Source: Anaerolineae bacterium
Lineage (GTDB): Bacteria; Chloroflexota; Anaerolineae; B4-G1; SLSP01
Direction: 5' to 3'
NCBI GenBank assembly: GCA_016934645.1
Contig: JAFGSL010000099.1
Coordinates: 1 to 12,688, forward strand
Length of the DNA stretch: 12,688 bases
A program made the position numbers and the translations under genes. How positions within the stretch are numbered: position 1 is the stretch's first letter; every line of letters starts with the position of its first letter. The notes under the pieces were generated by a model. It made no database searches and was not told the origin of the DNA. It worked only from the letters and a program-made list of their open reading frames with translations. Below are positions 7,098 through 12,688 of the stretch, piece after piece.

Positions 7098-8038
7098 CAC
7101 TGACGCGACGTTTGTATCACGGCGAAGACGACTACTGGCGGATTCGCGCCTTTCTGCGTGAAGTTCTCTTGCGCAACAACCTGCGCGAGTTGAGCTGGCA
7201 CGTCGCCGAGTTCGACTACTGGCGCTGGCATCTGGTCGCCAATCTCGGCGGGTGGGATCTCGCCACTGCGGTTTTTCTGTGGGAAACGGCAGACGGGCAG
7301 CTGGCGGCGGTGTTGAACCCCATCATGAGGGGTGAAGCAATCTTGCACGTCCATCCCGACTTCCGCACACACGACCTTGAGGACGAGATGCTGGCTGTTG
7401 CCGAAGAACATTTGTCCGTAACGGGCGAAGACAACCACCGGAGGCTATGGGTATCGGTCAGTGCTCAGGACGAAATGCGCCACGCTGCCCTGCCGCGGAA
7501 TGGCTTCAAGCGCATCTCCGCACCTGAGCATCAAGCCTGTTGGCGCCATCGCTCGCTAGAAGTGCCGATCCCGGCATCTCCACCACCTTCGGGCTACACC
7601 GTGCGCGCGTTGGGCGATGGCCTGGAATTGCTCGAACGCTGCTATGCCTCCGGTCTCGCCTTTCACCCCGACGAACCGGCCATCGCCATCGAAAACCGAG
7701 ACGATGTGAGTTGGTACCGCAACATCCAGCGCGCGCCCCTTTACCGCCGCGACCTCGACATCGTCGCTATAGCACCTGACGGCGCGGTGGCTTCCTTCTG
7801 TACGGCCTGGTTCGACGACGTGACGCGCACTGCTGTCTTTGAGCCGGTGGGAACCGTCCCCGCGCACCAGCGGCGTGGACTGGGCAAGGCTGTCTTGTGT
7901 GAGGCGTTCCGCCGCCTCAAGCACCTGGGTGCGGTCATGGCGTACGTCCACTCGTATGAACCGCCTGCCCACGCCCTCTATGCCTCAGTTGGATTTACGG
8001 ACTACGACCTGGTTGAGCCGTGGTTGAAAGAAGGATGA
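7094..8038 (+). CDS. Tandem-GNAT protein with a degenerate N-terminal half
   Basis: The protein has 314 residues. The C-terminal half is a standard GNAT domain with the CoA loop HQRRGLG (Gln259-Gly264) and the closing ALYASVGF segment. The N-terminal half (about residues 1-155) has a GNAT-like layout, ending LPRNGFKRI, but the loop position reads HPDFRTHDLEDE and lacks the R/QxxGxG/A pattern. That half is therefore probably a non-catalytic or substrate-binding domain, as in several two-domain GNATs. The start ATG is fused to the previous stop as ATGA. The 3' end overlaps or abuts the kinase gene that follows. No substrate can be read from the sequence. Confidence 0.83.
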   Translation: MTLTRRLYHGEDDYWRIRAFLREVLLRNNLRELSWHVAEFDYWRWHLVANLGGWDLATAVFLWETADGQLAAVLNPIMRGEAILHVHPDFRTHDLEDEMLAVAEEHLSVTGEDNHRRLWVSVSAQDEMRHAALPRNGFKRISAPEHQACWRHRSLEVPIPASPPPSGYTVRALGDGLELLERCYASGLAFHPDEPAIAIENRDDVSWYRNIQRAPLYRRDLDIVAIAPDGAVASFCTAWFDDVTRTAVFEPVGTVPAHQRRGLGKAVLCEAFRRLKHLGAVMAYVHSYEPPAHALYASVGFTDYDLVEPWLKEG

Positions 8039-8958
8039 TGAGGACGCTGCCCCCAGAACTTGAGGCAGTCATCCGTCAGATCCCCAACCGACTAACTGCC
8101 GAGGTGACGCAGATCGAGCGGTTGGAAGGACTGACCAACCAGAACTACGCCGTCACGCTGAACGGCGAGCGCCTGGTGGTGCGCCTCAGCCGGGAGAACG
8201 CCGCTGCCCTCGGCATCAACCGTGAACTCGAATGGGAGGCGCTGATGGCAGCCTCAGAAGCCGGCATCGCTCCCGAGGTCGTACACGTTGTTCTGCCGGA
8301 AGGCCACCTGGTGACGCGTTACATCGAAGGCCATCACTGGTCGTTGGCGGAGTGGCGCGACCGTGCATACTTGCATCGTCTGGTGGAAAAAGTGAAGCAC
8401 CTTCACAGCCTCCCGCCGGTCAGCGCGGCCTTCTCGCCGTTCCAGCGTGTAGAGACGTCCATTGAAAGAGCACGCGCGCTGCTTACCCCTTTCCCCGCCG
8501 ACTTCGACCGCTTTCTCCAGGCTATGCGGAAAATCCAACAGGATCAGCAGGCCGATCCCTATCCCTGGCTGCGCTTCTGCCACAACGACCTGTTCTGCGT
8601 CAACGTCATCGATGACGGGCGCGTGCGTTTCCTGGATTGGGAATTCGCCGGTATGGGCGATCTGTACTTCGATCTGGCGACACTGGCGTATGCGTTCGAC
8701 TCGCCGGACACGCTGTCACCTGAGCTACAGGAGTATGTGCTGGCGTGCTATTTTGGGGACGTAACGTCGCATCACTGGCGGCGTTTCCGGGGAATGTTGT
8801 TTATGCTGATGTTCTTCAGTGCGATGTGGGGGCTGGTGCAGGATGGGATGCTGCGCGCGGGCGCAATTCAGGCTGTGGAAGGCTTCGACTTTATGGAGTA
8901 TGCTGACACAACTTTCACGGCGATGCGCGAGGTTCTGTCAGTGGATAATGTGATTTAG
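8035..8958 (+). CDS. Choline-kinase / aminoglycoside-phosphotransferase-like kinase
   Basis: The protein of about 307 residues has a protein-kinase-like fold of the APH/choline-kinase superfamily. The nucleotide-binding loop is GLTNQNY and the following strand is LVVRLSREN, with Arg where APH enzymes usually have Lys, as is common in LicA/choline-kinase types. The catalytic loop is HNDLFCVN (His183, Asp185, Asn190) and the metal-binding segment is DWEFAGMGDLYFDLA (Asp201). GLTN, Arg and DWE favour a choline/ethanolamine-kinase-like or related small-molecule kinase over a classical aminoglycoside kinase. The start is uncertain between ATG 8035 (ATGA overlap with the previous stop), ATG 8038 and GTG 8020. 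AAGAAGG lies immediately upstream of the two ATGs. It appears to be the last gene of the operon. Confidence 0.83.
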   Translation: MMRTLPPELEAVIRQIPNRLTAEVTQIERLEGLTNQNYAVTLNGERLVVRLSRENAAALGINRELEWEALMAASEAGIAPEVVHVVLPEGHLVTRYIEGHHWSLAEWRDRAYLHRLVEKVKHLHSLPPVSAAFSPFQRVETSIERARALLTPFPADFDRFLQAMRKIQQDQQADPYPWLRFCHNDLFCVNVIDDGRVRFLDWEFAGMGDLYFDLATLAYAFDSPDTLSPELQEYVLACYFGDVTSHHWRRFRGMLFMLMFFSAMWGLVQDGMLRAGAIQAVEGFDFMEYADTTFTAMREVLSVDNVI

Positions 8959-8969
8959 CTGTGCTTGGA

Positions 8970-8987
8970 GCGGATCGCCAGATCCGC
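8970..8987. repeat. Hairpin just after the kinase gene
   Basis: GCGGATC (8970-8976) pairs perfectly with GATCCGC (8981-8987) around a GCCA loop, 11 bases after the stop codon. The position suits an mRNA 3'-end hairpin. The downstream sequence GGTTCTTGTG is only weakly T-rich, so this is at best a weak terminator, or a dispersed palindrome. Confidence 0.55.
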
Positions 8988-9006
8988 GGTTCTTGTGTAC
9001 TACGGT

Positions 9007-9030
9007 GTAAAGACTTCTACGTGTCTTTGC
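9007..9030. repeat. Second hairpin in the 8959-9173 gap
   Basis: GTAAAGAC (9007-9014) pairs with GTCTTTGC (9023-9030), eight positions including one T-G wobble, around an eight-base loop. It lies between two other hairpins in the same gap. Confidence 0.45.
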
Positions 9031-9043
9031 CTAGAGATTTTTC

Positions 9044-9070
9044 CCTCCCCCACCAGAATGGTGGGGGAGG
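9044..9070. repeat. Very stable C/G-rich palindrome
   Basis: CCTCCCCCACC (9044-9054) and GGTGGGGGAGG (9060-9070) form a perfect 11-bp stem with an AGAAT loop. No T-run follows on the plus strand; a T-run precedes it, giving an A-run on the other strand. It is therefore not a standard terminator in either direction, though it may block exonucleases or act as a repetitive palindrome. Confidence 0.75.
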
Positions 9071-9085
9071 TGCGTTATAGGAGAA

Positions 9086-9138
9086 TTCACTCATTCACTC
9101 ACCCGTTTTGGGGATGACAACTCACCCAGAAAGTGAGT
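9086..9138 (+). promoter_or_regulatory. ACTCA-type motif cluster, possible operator
   Basis: TTCACTCA occurs twice head to tail (9086-9093 and 9094-9101). ACTCACCC occurs at 9097-9104 and again at 9120-9127. The second copy faces GTGAGT (9133-9138), giving a perfect ACTCAC-N7-GTGAGT inverted repeat exactly between the -35 and -10 elements of the predicted promoter. This is what a repressor site often looks like, but no regulator gene is in the window. Confidence 0.4.
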
Positions 9139-9143
9139 ATACT
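9114..9143 (+). promoter_or_regulatory. Predicted sigma70-type promoter for the large PEP-transferase gene
   Basis: The -35 is ATGACA (9114-9119, five of six consensus bases) and the -10 is TATACT (9138-9143, five of six), with an 18-base spacer. Transcription would start near 9150, leaving a leader of about 24 bases with a strong AGGAGGTG Shine-Dalgarno site at 9162-9169. This separates the gene from the upstream operon. Confidence 0.6.
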
Positions 9144-9173
9144 TAGGGCAGTTATCAAGACAGGAGGTGTGAA

Positions 9174-12100
9174 ATGAACCTGTATGTATTACCTTTGAAC
9201 GATTCACAAGCTACTTTGGATGTAGTCGGCGGCAAGGGGTCGTCGCTGGCGCGCTTGGTGAACGCCGGACTGCCCGTGCCGGGTGGTTTCCACGTGACAA
9301 CCGAGGCCTATAAACAGTTCGTGGCCGAAAACGACCTGCAATCGCGTATCATGGCGGCACTCGAACCTGTGGACGTGGCACAGCCTACGACACTGGAGAC
9401 GGCGTCCCAAGCCATCCACGCGGCATTCCTCGAAGGGCAGATGCCGTCGGAGATTGCCGGCGCGATTGCGCAGGCTTACGCAGAGATGTCAGGTACGACA
9501 CCCTACGTTGCCGTGCGCTCCTCGGCGACCGCCGAGGATCTGCCCGATCTCTCTTTCGCCGGACAACAGGAAACCTTTCTCAACATCTGTGGCGTCGATG
9601 CGGTGCTGGATGCTGTCAAACGTTGCTGGGCCAGCCTGTGGACGGCGCGCGCCATCGGGTACCGGGTGCAGCACGCCATTGACCAGGACATCGTCAGCCT
9701 GGCGGTGGTGGTGCAGGCGCTCGTCCCGGCGGAGATGGCGGGCATTATGTTCACGGTCAACCCGCTTAACGGGCGGCGCGATCAGGCCGTTGTGAACGCG
9801 GCGTGGGGCCTGGGTGAGGCCGTCGTCGGGGGCCTGGTGACGCCGGACACTTTTACGGTGCAGAAGACGGATTATTCCGTGGCTGCTCGCGAGATCGCCG
9901 ACAAAGAGTTGATGACGGTGCGCGTCGACGGTGGGACGCACGAGCAACCGGTCCCGACTGCGCTGCGACGTGCACCTTCGTTGGGGGACGCGCAGGTCGT
10001 CGAGCTGGCGCGCCTTGGCACGGACATCGAAACACTGTATGGGATGCCGATGGACATCGAGTGGTGTCTGGCGGATGGAGAGTTTTTCATCGTGCAGGCG
10101 CGGCCGATCACGGCGCTCCCGCCGGAAGCGCTTGTATCCGAGGCCGAGGTTGAGTCACCGACCGAGTGGCCGATGCCCAAGCCGAAAGGGCAGTACGTGC
10201 GCGCCAGCATCGCCGAACTGATGCCTGAACCGCTGACCCCCTTGTTTGGCACGCTAGGCCGGGCAGCCATCAACGCCGGCACTCAGAAGCTGATGGCCAG
10301 ACTTGGCAAGATGAAGGCGGTGGGGATGGAAGAGATGGTGGTCACCATCAACGATTATGCCTACTACACCACAGCCTTTACACCAAAACAACTATTCATG
10401 CTGTTGACCCACGCGCCTTTTACCATGCCGCGGATGATCCGGGACGCAGAGACGTACTGGCGCGAGGTGGTTCACGTCCGTTACGTCGAAACCATCGAAC
10501 GCTGGCAGGCCAGACCCCTGGAGGAATTGCCCGCAACGGACATCCTGGTTGGCGTGCGCGAGCTTGCCGCTGCGTCGTTCGATGTCTATGCCACGTACCA
10601 ATCGGCGCTTTTCGCCAGGGCCAACATGAGCGAAATGTTGTTTACCCGCGTGTATGACAAGCTGATCGAGCGTGAGGATGACCCCGAGGTACTGACTTAT
10701 CTGTTAGGCTTCGAGAGCACCCCTATCCTGGCCGAAGAATCCATCTACGACATTGCCGAATGGGGCCGCACACGCCCGGCGCTGGCTGCCTACGTCACAG
10801 AGACGCTGGCGGCGCAACTCGCAGTGCACTTGGAAGGTCCAACCCCAGATTGGGCTTTATCTGGGGCTCCGTCTGGTGTGGAAGCCGAGGACTGGCAAGC
10901 GTGGCAGCACCGTTGGGAAACGCATCTCCAGCAGTTCGGCCACATCATTTACGATCTCGACTTTGCCAAGCCGCTGCCGGTTGATGATCCTGCGCCACTG
11001 CTGGATACGTGCAAGATGTTCATCGGTGGCCAACTTCCTAATCCCTACGAGCGCCAACAGACCGCCGCCGAGCGGCGCGAGCAGGCGACACAGGCCATGC
11101 TTGGGCGGCTGAAGGGACTGCGCCGGTGGCTCTTCCGCAAGCTGGTCCACTGGGCACAGGACAGTGTCCCGCTGCGCGAGGAAGGACTGGCTGACCTGGG
11201 GTTGGGCTACCCGCAATTGCGCTGCATGCTGCGCGAACTGGGACGCCGGTTGGTTGAATCCGGCGCACTCTCCCAGGTGGACGACGTCTTCTGGCTGATC
11301 GAAGACGAAGCCGATCAAGCCGCTGAAGTGCTCGACAAGGGCAAAACGATCCCCTCCTTTGCTGCGCCGGTTGAGCATCGTAAGGAAGTCTGGCGCACTG
11401 AGAAGCGCGCCACGCCGCCGCCGGTGCTTCCACCAAAGTCAAAGTGGATGGGATTGGACCTGGGCATGTTTGTGGCTGCCGAAGATGCCGAGCAGACTGG
11501 CGACACCATCCGGGGAGCCGGAACGAGTCCCGGCCGTGTTACCGGCGTCGCACGTGTGTTGCACGGCCCGGAAGACTTTGATCAGATGCAGCCGGGTGAT
11601 ATCCTGGTCGCCAAGTTCACCACACCGGCATGGACGCCGCTGTTCGCCCGCGCCGCCGCCATCGTCACCGACATCGGCGGGCAGTTGAGCCACGGCAGCA
11701 TCGTTGCTCGCGAGTACGGCATCCCGGCGGTGATGGGGACAGGCGTGGCGACGCAACGCATCCAAAGCGGGCAGACGATTACCGTTGACGGCAGCACTGG
11801 CGAGGTCGTGCTGCACAAATCTGAAGCCCCGCAGGGGCCGCCCACCATCGAGTGGGAACTGCCTAATCCCAAGGGTCAGTATATGCATGCCAGCATCGCC
11901 GACTTGATGCCGAATCCGGTCAGCCCGCTGTTCGAGACCCTGGCCATCCCAGCAATTGCCCGCGAGGGCGTTAGGGAAGTGTTACGGCCTTTGACCCGCT
12001 CTGAACCAATTTTGCCGGACTATATCCTGACCATCAATAGCTATGCTTACATCAATGGCGGCGCATACACGCTCCGGGAGTGGTGGTGGATTATCACCCG

Positions 12101-12688
12101 GATGATGCTTGCCATGCCGCGCATGCTCCGTGAGGCGATCCCACTCTGGCGTGATAAAATCCGTCCGCAGTATGTGGCGGCAGTTGACCGCTGGCAGGAT
12201 CGGGCGCTGGAAGGGCTGTCCCTCGATGAACTGTGGGCCGGTATCCAGGAACTCAACGCCGCGGCGATGCTGCACTTCTCGTCGCTGCTGGTGGCGACGA
12301 CAGGCGCATCAGCGGGTGCGGAGATGTTGTTCACCAACGTCTATAACAAACTGATCCGGCGCGATGGCGACCCAGCCGCGACTGTGTTTCTGATGGGTTA
12401 TGACAGCACCCCCATCCAGGCCGAAAAATCGCTCTACGACCTGGCCGAGTGGGTGCGCTCGCATCCCGACCTGGCTGAATACATCCTCAACACGCCTTCA
12501 GCCGACCTTACCACTCATCTATCCACTGACGACTCCTTACTCCTTACTTCCTACTCCCTACTCCCCGATTTTTTCGAACGCCTCCAAACCCACCTGCACA
12601 TCTACGGCCACATCATCTACGATCTGGACTTCGCCAAGCTGCTGCCGATGGATGATCCCACGCCGATGCTGGAGACGATCAAGATGTA
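9174..12688 (+). CDS. Large PEP-synthase/rifampin-phosphotransferase-like protein with duplicated central domain, 3'-truncated by window edge
   Basis: The frame is open from ATG 9174 (AGGAGGTG five bases upstream) to the right edge: 1171 codons without a stop, read codon by codon. Domains in order: ATP-grasp PPDK_N (about 1-320) with GGKG (Lys21), RSSATAED (Arg115), DIEW (Glu296) and QARPIT (Gln308, Arg310); central domain copy 1 (about 332-770, FGHIIYDLDFA with His590); swivelling His domain (about 780-882) with the catalytic motif QLSHGSIVAREYG, His840; then central domain copy 2 from 894 (YGHIIYDLDFA, His1146). Known family members end shortly after the His domain, so the second central domain is unusual. 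A second His domain beyond the edge is a prediction. The acceptor is unknown. It is a diverged paralogue of the protein at 2-2047. The last visible bases are TA, so a stop there cannot be formally excluded, though homology with copy 1 predicts Tyr. Confidence 0.88.
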   Translation, partial: MNLYVLPLNDSQATLDVVGGKGSSLARLVNAGLPVPGGFHVTTEAYKQFVAENDLQSRIMAALEPVDVAQPTTLETASQAIHAAFLEGQMPSEIAGAIAQAYAEMSGTTPYVAVRSSATAEDLPDLSFAGQQETFLNICGVDAVLDAVKRCWASLWTARAIGYRVQHAIDQDIVSLAVVVQALVPAEMAGIMFTVNPLNGRRDQAVVNAAWGLGEAVVGGLVTPDTFTVQKTDYSVAAREIADKELMTVRVDGGTHEQPVPTALRRAPSLGDAQVVELARLGTDIETLYGMPMDIEWCLADGEFFIVQARPITALPPEALVSEAEVESPTEWPMPKPKGQYVRASIAELMPEPLTPLFGTLGRAAINAGTQKLMARLGKMKAVGMEEMVVTINDYAYYTTAFTPKQLFMLLTHAPFTMPRMIRDAETYWREVVHVRYVETIERWQARPLEELPATDILVGVRELAAASFDVYATYQSALFARANMSEMLFTRVYDKLIEREDDPEVLTYLLGFESTPILAEESIYDIAEWGRTRPALAAYVTETLAAQLAVHLEGPTPDWALSGAPSGVEAEDWQAWQHRWETHLQQFGHIIYDLDFAKPLPVDDPAPLLDTCKMFIGGQLPNPYERQQTAAERREQATQAMLGRLKGLRRWLFRKLVHWAQDSVPLREEGLADLGLGYPQLRCMLRELGRRLVESGALSQVDDVFWLIEDEADQAAEVLDKGKTIPSFAAPVEHRKEVWRTEKRATPPPVLPPKSKWMGLDLGMFVAAEDAEQTGDTIRGAGTSPGRVTGVARVLHGPEDFDQMQPGDILVAKFTTPAWTPLFARAAAIVTDIGGQLSHGSIVAREYGIPAVMGTGVATQRIQSGQTITVDGSTGEVVLHKSEAPQGPPTIEWELPNPKGQYMHASIADLMPNPVSPLFETLAIPAIAREGVREVLRPLTRSEPILPDYILTINSYAYINGGAYTLREWWWIITRMMLAMPRMLREAIPLWRDKIRPQYVAAVDRWQDRALEGLSLDELWAGIQELNAAAMLHFSSLLVATTGASAGAEMLFTNVYNKLIRRDGDPAATVFLMGYDSTPIQAEKSLYDLAEWVRSHPDLAEYILNTPSADLTTHLSTDDSLLLTSYSLLPDFFERLQTHLHIYGHIIYDLDFAKLLPMDDPTPMLETIKM
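10167..11019 (+). repeat. Central-domain duplication, copy 1 (part matched by copy 2)
   Basis: Residues 332-615 run from WPMPKPKGQYVRASIAEL to DTCKM. They align nearly end to end with residues 894-1171. Shared landmarks are PKGQY, ASIA, MP-P, PLF-TL, TIN-YAY, MPRM, EMLFT-VY-KLI, STPI-AE, YD-AEW and GHIIYDLDFAK. The Trp-to-His distance is 258 residues here against 252 in copy 2. Confidence 0.85.
10843..10866. repeat. Perfect hairpin inside the coding sequence, linker of copy 1
   Basis: CCCCAGAT (10843-10850) pairs perfectly with ATCTGGGG (10859-10866) around an eight-base loop. It lies in the variable linker before the FGHIIYD segment, the same place where copy 2 carries the heptamer array. 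It is too far inside an open frame to be a terminator. Confidence 0.5.
11853..12688 (+). repeat. Central-domain duplication, copy 2 (cut by window edge)
   Basis: The copy starts WELPNPKGQYMHASIADL at residue 894, about ten residues after the His domain ends. It keeps the landmarks of copy 1 in the same order. The final 82 aligned bases (12606-12687 against 10938-11019) match at 69 positions by hand count, so the similarity is still strong at the edge and should continue beyond it. Confidence 0.85.
12532..12566 (+). repeat. Five-unit heptamer tandem repeat inside the coding sequence
   Basis: Five contiguous 7-base units of consensus ACTCCYT fill 35 bases. Units 1 and 2 are identical (ACTCCTT), unit 3 is ACTTCCT, unit 4 is ACTCCCT and unit 5 is ACTCCCC. 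They encode the Ser/Leu/Tyr-rich linker SLLLTSYSLLP (about residues 1121-1131). Copy 1 has no equivalent. Because seven is not divisible by three, gain or loss of one unit would shift the frame. Confidence 0.8.

Noticed and set aside
8035..8958. Classical aminoglycoside phosphotransferase
   Set aside because: GLTNQNY, the Arg in LVVRLSREN and DWEFAG fit choline-kinase-like members better. An aminoglycoside substrate cannot be claimed from the sequence.
9489..9947. 152-residue minus-strand open frame
   Set aside because: It lies opposite the ATP-grasp domain of the large gene. GC-rich codon use produces such shadows, and it has no domain.
10843..10866. Terminator within the large gene
   Set aside because: No T-run follows and the frame continues with conserved motifs on both sides.
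12532..12566. CRISPR-like array
   Set aside because: The units are seven bases long and contiguous without spacers. It is a simple tandem repeat.

Overview
The window is a densely packed, all plus-strand bacterial locus. It has ordinary Shine-Dalgarno sites and many short gene overlaps. The mix of rifampin-phosphotransferase-like PEP/ATP-grasp enzymes, CPBP membrane proteases and GNAT acetyltransferases, with G/C-rich intergenic palindromes and a heptamer tandem repeat, suggests a Chloroflexota (Anaerolineae-like) bacterium. That assignment is an inference from general resemblance; no marker gene is present.

Layout. (1) 2-2047 is the 3' part of a gene for a PEP-synthase/rifampin-phosphotransferase-like protein (end of the ATP-grasp domain, central domain, swivelling phospho-His domain). 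The window edge removes roughly its first 196 residues. (2) 2048-2315 is a gap with a long two-tier hairpin and the first copy of a roughly 47-base repeat. (3) 2316-3155 encodes a CPBP-family membrane protease, followed by a rho-independent terminator that lies inside the second copy of the same repeat. (4) 3261-8958 looks like one seven-gene operon: CPBP protease, tandem-GNAT protein, CPBP protease, RimJ/RimL-like GNAT, single GNAT, second tandem-GNAT protein, and choline-kinase/aminoglycoside-phosphotransferase-like kinase. Gaps are 16-27 bases or overlaps of 4-17 bases. (5) 8959-9173 is a gap with three successive hairpins and a good sigma70-type promoter with an operator-like inverted repeat in its spacer. 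(6) 9174 to the right edge is a very large open frame (at least 1171 codons) for a second PEP-utilising phosphotransferase-like protein.

The clearest novelty is in that last gene. After a complete ATP-grasp, central and phospho-His architecture, the central domain starts again (residues 332 onward and 894 onward). In the second copy, a 35-base tandem array of five heptamers lies within the reading frame. Because seven is not a multiple of three, a change of one unit would shift the frame.

Functionally the locus is a run of group-transfer enzymes (two phosphoryl-transfer proteins of the rifampin-phosphotransferase type, up to six acetyltransferase domains in four proteins, one small-molecule kinase) interleaved with three intramembrane CPBP proteases. 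The families fit small-molecule modification, antibiotic inactivation or self-protection, but no substrate can be read from the sequence.
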